DNA of 64,000 nt. Origin: an uncultured Clostridia bacterium (GTDB lineage Bacteria > Bacillota > Clostridia > Christensenellales > Aristaeellaceae). Both the position numbers and the translations under genes were made by a program. The stretch covers positions 1-64,000 of the forward strand of contig CAMKEI010000001.1 of assembly GCA_946411525.1 (NCBI GenBank). The letters are read 5' to 3'. Each line of letters starts with the position of its first letter. Within the stretch, counting starts at the first letter, position 1. The notes under the pieces were generated by a model. It saw only the letters and a list, made by a program, of their open reading frames with translations, was not told the DNA's origin and made no database searches. This document shows positions 43,936 to 52,775 of the stretch, piece by piece.

Positions 43936-45332
43936 TGCAGCACGCGGAGATCACCGTTCCGCAGGAGGAACTGGCCCGGCAGGCCGAATTTGCCCGTTCA
44001 GTCAAGGAGCTGCCGCATCGTCCGGAGAGCTATTATGTGGTGACCTACGGATGCCAGATGAACGCTCACGATTCAGAGAAAATCGCGGGCATGCTCGAAA
44101 CGATGGGGATGGTTCCGGCCGAAAAAAGGGAGGAAGCGGATTTTGTCATCTTCAACACCTGCTGCGTGCGGGAGAACGCCGAGCGCCGCGCGCTGGGCAA
44201 CGTCACCTGGCTGAAGGAAGTCCGCAAACAGAAACCGGATATGGTGATCGCGGTCTGCGGCTGCATGATTCAGGAACCGGGGATGGCGGAAATCATCCTG
44301 CGGAAATACAAATTCGTCGATCTCGCGTTCGGCACGGCCAATCTGCACAGGCTGCCCGAGCTGCTTTACGAGACGCTGAACAGCGGGAAACAGACCGTGC
44401 AGGTCGAGGACCGGGACGTGATCGCGGAAGAGCTGCCGATCCGCCGGCTTCGGAAGGACGCGGCCTACCTGACGATCATGTACGGATGCGACAATTTCTG
44501 CAGCTACTGCATCGTGCCGTACGTCCGCGGCCGGGAGCGCAGCCGCGACCCGGAGTCCATCCTGCGGGAAGCGGAAGGACTCGCGGCTTCCGGCGTAAAG
44601 GAAATCATGCTGCTGGGCCAGAACGTGAACAGCTACGGCAAAGGCCTGCCGGGGAACCCGACGTTTGCCGGGCTGCTGAAAAGGATCGATGGCCTCGGGA
44701 TTCCGCGGATCCGCTTCATGACCAGCCATCCGAAGGATATGAGCGACGAACTGATTGAGACCATGGCCGAAGGGAAGCACATCCTTCCGCAGTTTCATCT
44801 GCCCGTACAAAGCGGCAACAATGAAATCCTGAAAAAGATGAACCGCCATTATACGCGGGAGCAGTATCTGGAAAGGGTTTCAAAGCTTCGCGCGGCGATC
44901 CCGGGCATCGGCCTGAGCACGGACATTATCGTCAGCTTCCCGGGGGAGACGGAGGCCCAGTTTGAGGACACGATGAGCCTGGTGCGGGAAGTCCGGTTTG
45001 ACAGCGCCTTTACCTTTATCTACAGCCCGCGGACGGGAACGAAGGCGGCTTCCATGGAGGGCATGATCCCCGAAGCGGTTTCCGCGGAACGGATTCAGCG
45101 GCTGATCGCGCTGCAGGAACAGCTGCAGCAGGAGACGCTGAAGCGCTTCGTCGGCCGGGAGGAGGAAATCCTGGTGGAGGGGCTGAGCCGGAGAAGCAGA
45201 CTGGCCGTTTCCGGCAAGGGCAGGCACGCGGTTTCCGTCACGGTGGATGGGAACGAGCAGGATATCGGCCGGATTCTGAAGTGCAGAATCACAAACCTGA
45301 AAAACAACACGCTGACCGGCGAGCGGATATGA
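43935..45332 (+). CDS. miaB: tRNA methylthiotransferase MiaB
   Basis: This 465-residue radical SAM enzyme adds a methylthio group to i6A37 of tRNAs. The N-terminal [4Fe-4S] cysteines are in TYGCQMNAHDSE, TCCVRENAE and VCGCMIQ. The radical SAM motif is CDNFCSYC, followed by PYVRGRERSR, and a TRAM domain ends the protein (REEEILVEGLSRRS). ATG 43935 overlaps the RNase G stop. MiaA, which makes its substrate i6A, is encoded 5 kb downstream in the same gene run. Confidence 0.95.
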   Translation: MQHAEITVPQEELARQAEFARSVKELPHRPESYYVVTYGCQMNAHDSEKIAGMLETMGMVPAEKREEADFVIFNTCCVRENAERRALGNVTWLKEVRKQKPDMVIAVCGCMIQEPGMAEIILRKYKFVDLAFGTANLHRLPELLYETLNSGKQTVQVEDRDVIAEELPIRRLRKDAAYLTIMYGCDNFCSYCIVPYVRGRERSRDPESILREAEGLAASGVKEIMLLGQNVNSYGKGLPGNPTFAGLLKRIDGLGIPRIRFMTSHPKDMSDELIETMAEGKHILPQFHLPVQSGNNEILKKMNRHYTREQYLERVSKLRAAIPGIGLSTDIIVSFPGETEAQFEDTMSLVREVRFDSAFTFIYSPRTGTKAASMEGMIPEAVSAERIQRLIALQEQLQQETLKRFVGREEEILVEGLSRRSRLAVSGKGRHAVSVTVDGNEQDIGRILKCRITNLKNNTLTGERI

Positions 45333-45342
45333 GGAGGATACC

Positions 45343-45750
45343 ATGCGGGAAGTCATGATGAAGGCGCAGGAGCTGGCTGAAGCCATTCTGGACAGCGAGA
45401 TCTACCAGAGAATGAAACAGCAGGAAAACGAAGTGAAACGCGATCCGGAAGCCGCTTCCGCCCTGGGGGACATGATCGAGAAACGGGGACGGGTGGAAAC
45501 GATCCTGTCCTCGGTGAACATGGATCCGAACGAACTGGCGGAAGCCAGCCGTGAAATGGAGGAAGCCGAGCAGCGGATGAACGAAAATCCGGCGGTCAGC
45601 ACGCTGAAGGAGTATCGGAAGGATTTCCAGACGATGATGGATAACGTGAACAGGATACTCCGCCTGGTCATCACCGGCGAGACGGAAGACGAAAACGGCA
45701 GGAGCGCCGGCTGCAGCGGGAACTGCAGTGGCTGCAGCGGATGCCGCTGA
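45343..45750 (+). CDS. YmcA/YlbF family protein (RicA-like) with cysteine tail
   Basis: This 135-residue helical protein of the com_YlbF/YmcA family begins VMMKAQELAEAILDSEIYQRMKQQE and ends in a cysteine-rich tail CSGNCSGCSGCR. Position between miaB and mutS matches B. subtilis ymcA (ricA). There the RicA-RicF-RicT complex binds [4Fe-4S] clusters and guides RNase Y in mRNA maturation. The C-terminal cysteines here could ligate a cluster, an inference from that precedent. GAGGATACC precedes the ATG. Confidence 0.85.
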   Translation: MREVMMKAQELAEAILDSEIYQRMKQQENEVKRDPEAASALGDMIEKRGRVETILSSVNMDPNELAEASREMEEAEQRMNENPAVSTLKEYRKDFQTMMDNVNRILRLVITGETEDENGRSAGCSGNCSGCSGCR

Positions 45751-45763
45751 AAGAGGGAAGCAA

Positions 45764-48361
45764 ATGGCACTATCACCCATGATGCAGCAGTATCTCCGGA
45801 TCCATGACGAGTATCCGGACTGCCTGCTCCTGTTCAGGCTCGGAGACTTCTACGAGCTGTTTTTCGAGGACGCAAAAACCGCGTCGAAGGAACTTGAACT
45901 GACGCTGACCGGAAAGGACTGCGGGCTGGAGGAACGCGCCCCGATGTGCGGCGTTCCGTTTCATTCCGTCAATACCTATATTGAAAAGCTGATCGCAAAA
46001 GGATACAAGGTGGCCATCTGCGAGCAAATGGAGGATCCGGCGCTGGCCAAAGGGCTGGTGGACCGGGACGTCGTCCGGGTCATTACGGCAGGCACCGTGA
46101 CCGACCCGGCCATGCTCGAGGACAAGGCCAACAACTATCTGATGTGCGTGTACCTGGATGGCAAAAACATCGGGATCGCATGGACGGACGTTTCCACGGG
46201 CGAATTCTACGTGATGGAGCCGGAGCGCAATATGCTCGGCGCGCAGATCGCGCGGATTCAGCCGATGGAGGTCATCTGCAACGACGCCGCGGCGCTGATT
46301 TCAGCCGCGGGAAACGAAATCCGCGGACTGAACGGCCAGCCTCAGACCTGGTTCCAGCGGAAGAACGCGGAAGAGACGCTGTGCAGCCATTTCCGGCTGA
46401 CCCAGCTGACGTCGCTGGGACTGGACGAGCGGAAATACGCGGCCTGCGCGGCCGGCGCCCTGCTTCGGTATCTGCATGAGACCCAGAAAAACAGCCTGGA
46501 GCATATCCGGTCGCTGCGCTTCGCCGAGAACGGGCGGACCATGCTGCTGGATCAGAACACGCGCCGGAATCTTGAGCTGACCGAAAGCCTGCGCGGGGAC
46601 AGAAGAAAAGGAACGCTGCTGGGGCTGATCGACAAAACGAGCACGGCCATGGGCGGAAGGCTGCTTCGGACATGGGTTGAACAGCCGCTGCTCGACGAAA
46701 GGGAGATCAACAGAAGGCTGGACGCGGTGGAAGAACTGGTTCGGGAGCGGATTCTGGGGATGACGCTGTCCGAGGAACTGGAAGGCGTCTACGACATGGA
46801 ACGGCTGATGAACAAGGTTGCCTACCGGAACATGAATGCCCGCGACTGCCTCGCGCTCTGCGCCAGCCTGAAGCGGATACCGGGCGTGATCGAATTGCTG
46901 GGCGGCGTCCGGAGCGAAGAGATGACGCAGATCCGCGGAGAGCTGGATCCTCTGGAGGATCTGACGGACCTGCTGGAACGCGCGATCCATCCGGACGCGC
47001 CGGCGGTCATCACCGAAGGCGGGATCATCAGGACGGGGTACTCCCCGGTGCTGGACGAGTACCGCGAGGCCCAGACCAGCGGGAAACAGTGGATCCTCGA
47101 CCTGGAAGCCTCGGAACGGGAAGCGACCGGCATCCGGAACCTGAGGATCCAGTACAACAAGGTGTTCGGCTATTATATCGAGGTAACGAAGAGCTTCCTG
47201 GGGCAGGTGCCGGAACGGTATATCCGCAAGCAGACGCTGACGAACGCGGAACGGTTCATGACGCCTGAACTGAAGGAAGTGGAACAGAAGATCATCGGCG
47301 CCCAGGAACAGAGCGTGAGGCTGGAACTGCAGCTGTTCAGCGAGATCAGGGAACGCATCGCGGAGCGGATCGACAGCATTCAGCAGACCGCGCAGGCGCT
47401 GAAGAAACTGGACGTCTACCAGAGCCTGAGCAGAACCGCGTCCGAGAACAGGTACGTGCGGCCCGCCATCAACACGGACGGCATCCTGAGCATTTCCGAC
47501 GGACGGCATCCCGTGGTCGAGCAGAGCATCCGGGACGGGGCGTTCATTCCCAACGACACGGTCATGGACTGCGACGAAAACCGGATGATAATCATCACCG
47601 GCCCGAATATGGCGGGAAAGAGTACCTATATGCGCCAGGTCGCGCTGATCTGCTTGATGGCGCAGATCGGCAGCTTCGTCCCGGCGAAGGAGGCCAACCT
47701 GCCCGTATGCGACCGGATCTTTACGAGGGTCGGCGCCAGCGACGACCTGGCCAGCGGGCAGAGCACCTTTATGGTCGAGATGAGCGAGACGGCGCATATC
47801 CTGCGGAACGCCACCAGGAACAGCCTGATCATCCTGGACGAGATCGGGCGCGGGACAAGCACGTTCGACGGCCTGTCCATCGCCTGGGCCGTGGTGGAAT
47901 ATATCGCCGACCGGGAGAAGATCGGCGCGAAAACGCTGTTCGCGACGCATTACCATGAGCTCAGCGAACTGGAAGGACACCTGGACGGCGTCAAGAATTA
48001 CTGCATCTCCGTGAAGGAACACGGGGAAGACGTGCTGTTCCTGCGAAAGATCATCCGGGGCGGCGCCGACAAAAGCTTCGGCGTACACGTGGCCAGGCTG
48101 GCGGGGATCCCGCATCCGGTGATTGTCAGGGCGCATGAAATCCAGGCCAGGCTGGAGGTCAGCGATATCAACCAGAATACGATCGGACAGAACATCCTGG
48201 GCGAGGATTCCGTAAACCGGAAAAACGAGCAGATGGACCTGTTCGAATACAAAAAGGACGAGATCATCCAGGACCTGCAGCAGATCGACGTCATGGCCAT
48301 CACGCCGATGGAGGCGATGAACAAACTGTTCCTGCTGAAGGAAAAGGCGAGAAAGCTGTAG
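45764..48361 (+). CDS. mutS: DNA mismatch repair protein MutS
   Basis: This 865-residue mismatch sensor has the Phe-x-Glu mismatch-binding motif in the N-terminus (GDFYELFFEDA), connector and lever domains, and the ATPase with Walker A GPNMAGKST at 613-621, Walker B DEIGRGTSTFDG and the helix-turn-helix end. The in-frame ATG at 45728 lies within ymcA; ATG 45764 follows GAGGGA and gives the expected MALSPMMQQYL start. A 9-bp hairpin separates it from mutL. Confidence 0.97.
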   Translation: MALSPMMQQYLRIHDEYPDCLLLFRLGDFYELFFEDAKTASKELELTLTGKDCGLEERAPMCGVPFHSVNTYIEKLIAKGYKVAICEQMEDPALAKGLVDRDVVRVITAGTVTDPAMLEDKANNYLMCVYLDGKNIGIAWTDVSTGEFYVMEPERNMLGAQIARIQPMEVICNDAAALISAAGNEIRGLNGQPQTWFQRKNAEETLCSHFRLTQLTSLGLDERKYAACAAGALLRYLHETQKNSLEHIRSLRFAENGRTMLLDQNTRRNLELTESLRGDRRKGTLLGLIDKTSTAMGGRLLRTWVEQPLLDEREINRRLDAVEELVRERILGMTLSEELEGVYDMERLMNKVAYRNMNARDCLALCASLKRIPGVIELLGGVRSEEMTQIRGELDPLEDLTDLLERAIHPDAPAVITEGGIIRTGYSPVLDEYREAQTSGKQWILDLEASEREATGIRNLRIQYNKVFGYYIEVTKSFLGQVPERYIRKQTLTNAERFMTPELKEVEQKIIGAQEQSVRLELQLFSEIRERIAERIDSIQQTAQALKKLDVYQSLSRTASENRYVRPAINTDGILSISDGRHPVVEQSIRDGAFIPNDTVMDCDENRMIIITGPNMAGKSTYMRQVALICLMAQIGSFVPAKEANLPVCDRIFTRVGASDDLASGQSTFMVEMSETAHILRNATRNSLIILDEIGRGTSTFDGLSIAWAVVEYIADREKIGAKTLFATHYHELSELEGHLDGVKNYCISVKEHGEDVLFLRKIIRGGADKSFGVHVARLAGIPHPVIVRAHEIQARLEVSDINQNTIGQNILGEDSVNRKNEQMDLFEYKKDEIIQDLQQIDVMAITPMEAMNKLFLLKEKARKL

Positions 48362-48383
48362 GATACCGGACCAGCCGGTATCC
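48361..48383 (+). other. 9-bp hairpin between mutS and mutL
   Basis: GGATACCGG (48361-48369) pairs with CCGGTATCC (48375-48383) around a 5-base loop, beginning in the mutS stop codon. No T run follows on the + strand, so it is more likely an RNA-processing or stability element than a terminator. Confidence 0.5.
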
Positions 48384-48410
48384 GGAAAAAGGATGAAGAA
48401 GGAGACGGGT

Positions 48411-50279
48411 ATGGGAAAGATCAGACCGCTGAGCGAGAATCTGATCGGCAAGATCGCCGCGGGCGAGGTCGTGGAACGGCCGGCTGCCGCCATCAAGGAG
48501 CTGGTCGAGAACAGCCTGGACGCCGGCGCGACCGCCGTCACGGTGGAGATCAGGGACGGCGGAATGTCCTCCATCCGTGTGGCGGACAACGGATGCGGAA
48601 TCGACGAAAGCGACATCCGGATGGCGTTTGAACGCCACGCGACCAGCAAGATCAGCCGGGAGCAGGACCTGAACGCGATCGCGACGCTGGGGTTCCGCGG
48701 AGAGGCGCTGGCGAGCATCGTCGCTGTTTCCAAAGTCGTGATGACGACGCGGACGGCGGACAGCGAAACCGGGCTCAGGATCACCAATGAAGGCGGAAAA
48801 ATCACGGAGATCAGGGAGACCGCCTGCCCGACGGGGACGACAGTCGTCGTCAACGACCTGTTCTACAATGTGCCGGTGCGCAAAGGGTTTATGAAAAAAG
48901 CCGGCCAGGAGGCAGCCGCCGTCCACGAACTGATGACGCAGCTGCTGCTGAGCCGGCCGGATATCAGTTTCCGCTATATCTCGAACGGAAAGACGGAATT
49001 CCATTCCCCGGGCGACGGGCAGATGGCCACTGCGATGCAGACCGTATACGGCAGCAGGGCCATGAAAGCCATGAGGCCTGTCGACGATCACGGAAACGGG
49101 CTGATCATTAAAGGCTACGTCGGGATCGGCGAGAACGCGCGCGGAAACCGCAGCCAGGAGCTGTTCTTCATCAACGGGCGGGTCATGCACAGCCGGATTC
49201 TGAACGAGGCGGTGGAAAACGCCTGCAGGGAACGGGTGATGATTGGGAAGTTCCCCGTCTGCGCGCTGTATATCACTATCGCCTACGAGGCGGTGGACGT
49301 AAACGTTCATCCGAACAAGCTGGAAGTGCGGTTCCGGGATGAGGCAGCCGTCTATGAAGCCGTTCATGCCGCCGTACTGACGTCGCTGAAGGAACGCGAC
49401 GCGCTTGAGCAGCCGACGGAAATGAACCTGGTGAAGGAGCCGGACAGCAGGCCGGCGGCGACGGCCGTGCCGGCGCCGCGGCCGCTGCCGAAGACGGACG
49501 CGGTGGTGAGCGTCAGCAAAACCCTGCCCCCGGCCACCGCCGCGCCGGCGAAGACCGCTTCCCCGAAACCTGTTCCGGAATACAGGGAAGACAGGGAACC
49601 GGAAGCCGCACGCATCCCGGCGCCGGCCGCTCCGGCGTTTCAGCCGGCGCCCGCCATGCGCGAGAACGCCGAACAGGTCAGCACGATCCTGCCGCAGGTC
49701 AGGAAACCGATGAAGGTGTTCGGCGCGCTGTTCAACACGTTTATCCTGGTGGAATATGAAGACCAGCTGCTGATGGTCGATCAGCACGCCGTGCATGAAA
49801 GGCTGCTTTTCGACCGGCTGATGAAGGAACACGCCGCCGGCGCGCAGGCCGGACAGGAACTGCTCGTACCAATCGTGATCGGCGTAACGAACGCGGAGCA
49901 GCGGCTGCTGGAAGACAGCAGGGACGCGCTGGAAAGCATCGGCATGATCGTCGAGGCCTTCGGGGAGCGGGACGTCGCCGTCCGGACCATTCCGATGATT
50001 CTCGGCGAGGCGCAGACGCGGGACTTTATCCGGGACGTCATTGAGGAGCTTCAGAACGGCCGGGATCCGACCTTTGAGAAAAAGCGGAGCGCATTGCTGC
50101 AGACGGCCTGCAAACACGCCGTCAAGGGGGGCGACCCGCTCACGGAGGACGAGCTGAGGAGCCTGCTGGACACCATGATCGAGCAGAAGGTGACGCCGAC
50201 CTGCCCGCACGGACGTCCGCTGGTCGTTTCCATCAGCCACAGGGAACTGGATAAAAAGTTCAAGCGGATCCAGAAATGA
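48411..50279 (+). CDS. mutL: DNA mismatch repair protein MutL
   Basis: This 622-residue GHKL ATPase couples mismatch recognition to strand incision. The N-terminal motifs are IAAGEVVERPAAAIKELVENSLDAGA, VADNGCGI and GFRGEALASI. A Pro/Ala-rich linker (about 360-425) leads to the C-terminal endonuclease domain with DQHAVHERLLFD and CPHGRP. The last position of the DQHAx2Ex4E motif is Asp rather than Glu. ATG 48411 is chosen over ATG 48393 because AAGGAG at 48399-48404 is spaced for it. The stop lies just before miaA. Confidence 0.95.
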   Translation: MGKIRPLSENLIGKIAAGEVVERPAAAIKELVENSLDAGATAVTVEIRDGGMSSIRVADNGCGIDESDIRMAFERHATSKISREQDLNAIATLGFRGEALASIVAVSKVVMTTRTADSETGLRITNEGGKITEIRETACPTGTTVVVNDLFYNVPVRKGFMKKAGQEAAAVHELMTQLLLSRPDISFRYISNGKTEFHSPGDGQMATAMQTVYGSRAMKAMRPVDDHGNGLIIKGYVGIGENARGNRSQELFFINGRVMHSRILNEAVENACRERVMIGKFPVCALYITIAYEAVDVNVHPNKLEVRFRDEAAVYEAVHAAVLTSLKERDALEQPTEMNLVKEPDSRPAATAVPAPRPLPKTDAVVSVSKTLPPATAAPAKTASPKPVPEYREDREPEAARIPAPAAPAFQPAPAMRENAEQVSTILPQVRKPMKVFGALFNTFILVEYEDQLLMVDQHAVHERLLFDRLMKEHAAGAQAGQELLVPIVIGVTNAEQRLLEDSRDALESIGMIVEAFGERDVAVRTIPMILGEAQTRDFIRDVIEELQNGRDPTFEKKRSALLQTACKHAVKGGDPLTEDELRSLLDTMIEQKVTPTCPHGRPLVVSISHRELDKKFKRIQK

Positions 50280-50290
50280 CCGGAGGAGAT

Positions 50291-51214
50291 ATGACAGAGC
50301 AGATCACATGCAGGGTGCTGACCGGCCCCACGGGCAGCGGCAAGACGGATATCGGTATCCGGCTGGCCAAAGCGGAAGGCTGGGATATCCTGTGCATGGA
50401 CAGCATGCAGGTTTACCGCAGGATGGACATCGGGACGGCGAAACCGACGGCCGGGGAAATGCAGGGCGTACCCCATCACCTGCTGGACATCTGCGAGCCG
50501 ACGGATTCCTGGACCGTATCGGAATACAGGGACGCCGCGGAAAAGCTGGTGCTGTCGCTGCATGAACAGCACAGGGAGGTCCTGTTTGTGGGAGGAACCA
50601 CCCTCTATCTGCTGGCCATGATGCATCCGATGGCCATGGGTTCCGTTCCCGCGAATGAGGCGCTGCGCGCCGAACTGAACCTGCAGGCCGCGACGGCGGA
50701 AGGAAGGGAGGCGCTCCACGGCCGGCTGGAACGCGTTGATCCCGCCACCGCGCGGCGGCTGCCTGTGAACGACGTGAGGCGCGTCATCCGCGCCCTCGAG
50801 GTTTGTGAAGCCACGGGAATTCCATTTTCACAGCAGCCCGAACGGAAAGACGAAAACGAAGGACGGTTCCGATGGAAAGTCGTTTCGACGCAGATGGACC
50901 GGGACCTGCTGTACGAACGGATCAACCGCCGCGTCACGGAGATGATCCGGCGGGGCCTGAGGGAAGAGGTCGAAGCGCTGCTGAGAGAGGGCGTTCCGGA
51001 AGACGCGCAAAGCATGAACGGACTCGGATACAAGGAGATGATCCCATGCGTGCGCGGGCTGTACAGCACGGAGGACGCGGCGGAAAAGATCCGCACAGGC
51101 ACAAGGCATTACGCGAAACGGCAGATGACGTTCCTGCGGCGGGAAGAGAGCATCCGGTATGTCAGGACAGACCTGGATAACGCCTATGAGCAGGTCAGAA
51201 GCTGCCTGCTGTGA
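50291..51214 (+). CDS. miaA: tRNA dimethylallyltransferase MiaA
   Basis: This 307-residue enzyme adds the isopentenyl group to A37 of tRNAs reading U-initial codons, the step before MiaB. It has the P-loop GPTGSGKTDIGIRLA, CMDSMQVYRRMDIGTAKP, PHHLLDICEP, FVGGTTLYLLAM and a C-terminal MNGLGYKEMIP. GGAGGAG at 50282-50288 suggests ATG 50291. An ATG at 50276 overlapping the mutL stop is also possible and would add five residues. Confidence 0.94.
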   Translation: MTEQITCRVLTGPTGSGKTDIGIRLAKAEGWDILCMDSMQVYRRMDIGTAKPTAGEMQGVPHHLLDICEPTDSWTVSEYRDAAEKLVLSLHEQHREVLFVGGTTLYLLAMMHPMAMGSVPANEALRAELNLQAATAEGREALHGRLERVDPATARRLPVNDVRRVIRALEVCEATGIPFSQQPERKDENEGRFRWKVVSTQMDRDLLYERINRRVTEMIRRGLREEVEALLREGVPEDAQSMNGLGYKEMIPCVRGLYSTEDAAEKIRTGTRHYAKRQMTFLRREESIRYVRTDLDNAYEQVRSCLL

Positions 51215-51224
51215 GGAGTCGCAG

Positions 51225-52481
51225 ATGAGAAGCATTGAAGAGATGATCAGGCAGGCCGAAACGGAACTGAAGGAGGTTTTTGCCCGGATCGACGAAAACG
51301 AAACGCTCAGAACCGGGCAGGTGCTCGACGCGTTCCGGCAGGAAGGCGTCAGCTACCGGCATTTTTCGCCCTCGACCGGCTACGGATACGACGATATCGG
51401 CCGGGATACGCTAGAGCGGATCTACGCGGCCGTTTTCCATACCGAAGCGGCGCTGATGAGGCCCCATGTGGCCAGCGGCACAGCCGCGCTGAGCCTGACG
51501 CTGTTCGGCCTGACGCGCCCGGGAGAACGGATCCTCAGCGCGACCGGAATGCCGTACGACACGCTGCAGGGCGTCATCGGAACAGGGGAGAAGGCATCCC
51601 CGGGATCGCTGAAGGAAATGGGCGTCGGCTTTGACTGCGTGGAACTGAAAGACGGACGGATCGACGTACAGGCCGTGGAAAGCGCGATCCGGGAGAACAC
51701 AACGCTGGTCATCGCGCAGCGCAGCCGGGGATACGACTGGCGTCCCAGCCTGTTTCCCGCCGAATTCGAAACGCTTGCCGACATGATTCACACCCGGCAT
51801 CCGGGCGTGACGCTGATGGTGGACAACTGCTACGGCGAGTTTGTCTGCGAGGATGAACCGACCGATCACGGCGCGGATCTCTGCGTCGGCAGCCTGATCA
51901 AGAATCCGGGCGGCGGGATCGCCCCCACAGGCGGATATATCGCCGGAAAACGCGAACAGATCGAACGGATCGCCGGCAGGCTGACCGCACCGGGACTCGG
52001 CCGGGAGATCGGGTCCTACGAAGCTTCCTACCGGCCGTTCTACCAGGGCCTGTTCATGGCGCCCCATACTGTTTCCCAGGCGCTGAAAACAGCGATTCTC
52101 GCCTCCAGGCTTTTCGAAAACCTGGGGATGAAGACCACCCCGCCCTCGACGGAGCGCCGCGCCGATATTATCCAGGCGATCAGAATGGAGACGCCTAAGC
52201 GCCTGGTCGCCTTCTGCCAGGGTATCCAGACCGCCAGTCCCGTGGACAGCATGGCGATGCCCGAACCCTGGGACATGCCCGGATACGAGGATCAGGTGGT
52301 CATGGCCGCGGGGACCTTTGTCGCAGGCGCAAGCATCGAGCTGAGCGCGGACGGGCCGATGCGTCCTCCCTACACGGCCTATATGCAGGGCGGACTGACC
52401 TACGTCCACGGCCGGATCGCCCTGGCGGAAGCGCTGAAAAGAATGATTGAAACAGGCGCGCTGATCCCACCGGAATCTTGA
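51225..52481 (+). CDS. ynbB: YnbB-type PLP-dependent protein (methionine gamma-lyase/aluminium resistance family)
   Basis: This 418-residue aminotransferase-fold protein has VASGTAALSLTLFGLTRPGE, MVDNCYGEF and the probable PLP lysine in GSLIKNPGGGIAPTGGYIAG. The family carries names such as aluminium resistance protein and methionine gamma-lyase family, but its physiological reaction is not established. ATG 51225 has GAGGAG six bases upstream; the longer frame would overlap miaA. In B. subtilis it also lies just after miaA, with hfq and hflX between, both missing here. Confidence 0.88.
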   Translation: MRSIEEMIRQAETELKEVFARIDENETLRTGQVLDAFRQEGVSYRHFSPSTGYGYDDIGRDTLERIYAAVFHTEAALMRPHVASGTAALSLTLFGLTRPGERILSATGMPYDTLQGVIGTGEKASPGSLKEMGVGFDCVELKDGRIDVQAVESAIRENTTLVIAQRSRGYDWRPSLFPAEFETLADMIHTRHPGVTLMVDNCYGEFVCEDEPTDHGADLCVGSLIKNPGGGIAPTGGYIAGKREQIERIAGRLTAPGLGREIGSYEASYRPFYQGLFMAPHTVSQALKTAILASRLFENLGMKTTPPSTERRADIIQAIRMETPKRLVAFCQGIQTASPVDSMAMPEPWDMPGYEDQVVMAAGTFVAGASIELSADGPMRPPYTAYMQGGLTYVHGRIALAEALKRMIETGALIPPES

Positions 52482-52506
52482 CAACAAATATGCCGGAACA
52501 TATAAT
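52478..52506 (+). promoter_or_regulatory. Perfect sigma-A promoter overlapping the ynbB stop
   Basis: TTGACA (52478-52483) and TATAAT (52501-52506) match consensus exactly with a 17-base spacer. The -35 box contains the ynbB stop codon. It points into a region with no intact gene for 340 bases, ahead of the lipid kinase gene. Confidence 0.85.
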
Positions 52507-52512
52507 ACTTTA

Positions 52513-52640
52513 TTGTATAAAATCCGGGCGGCCCGCTTTCCGGCGGCAACTGTTCGGCAATGGCGCGCGATCTCCGCGGCCGCAGGCCATTCCCGCCGCC
52601 GGACCCGGTGAGACAACCGTTTCGGCTGTGACCGGCCGCG
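52513..52640 (+). ncRNA. Candidate structured RNA (unassigned) in the ynbB-lipid kinase gap
   Basis: Three nested perfect helices follow the promoter. CCGGG (52524-52528) pairs with CCCGG (52604-52608). TCCGGCGGC (52539-52547) pairs with GCCGCCGGA (52595-52603). AATGGC (52559-52564) pairs with GCCATT (52586-52591). A further hairpin at 52613-52629 has one mismatch. I do not recognise a known riboswitch core. It may be an independent small RNA or a long 5' leader of the lipid kinase. Some of this sequence could instead be a transketolase remnant, which lowers confidence. Confidence 0.45.
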
Positions 52641-52767
52641 GTGCGGAGAAGTTCATGAGGATCGGTATCGAAGAAGTATTCGGTCAGGGGCGGCGAACCG
52701 CCCGATCTGCTCCGGGAATATGAGCTGTACGGTCCGCAGATCGCAGAAAAACCCGAAGAATCCATGA
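52641..52767 (+). pseudogene. Transketolase C-terminal remnant (frameshifted)
   Basis: Translation gives EKFMRIGIEEVFGQ in one frame and, after a single-base shift at the GGGG of 52687-52690, GEPPDLLREYELYGPQIAEKPEES in another. Joined, they read like the last 40 residues of a transketolase C-terminal subunit (RIGxxDxFGxSGxPxxLLxxYGL). No start, catalytic region or intact upstream frame remains. Upstream, GGNCSAMARDL in yet another frame faintly recalls the GGLGSAVAE block. Likely a gene relic; a sequencing error alone cannot explain the missing body. Confidence 0.6.
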
Positions 52768-52775
52768 TCGCTTTT

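Noticed and set aside
46301..48853. 850-codon open frame on the minus strand opposite mutS/mutL
   Set aside because: Shadow ORF in GC-rich coding DNA. The + strand encodes clear MutS and MutL motifs, and the minus translation has no recognisable domain and a composition typical of antisense frames.
52513..52650. Cobalamin, TPP, FMN, SAM or c-di-GMP riboswitch
   Set aside because: None of the conserved cores I know for these classes is visible, although the region folds; kept as an unassigned structured RNA.
52478..52723. 81-codon + strand ORF starting at the ynbB end
   Set aside because: The nominal start lies in the -35 box of a perfect promoter with no ribosome-binding site, and only its end resembles a protein, a frameshifted transketolase tail.
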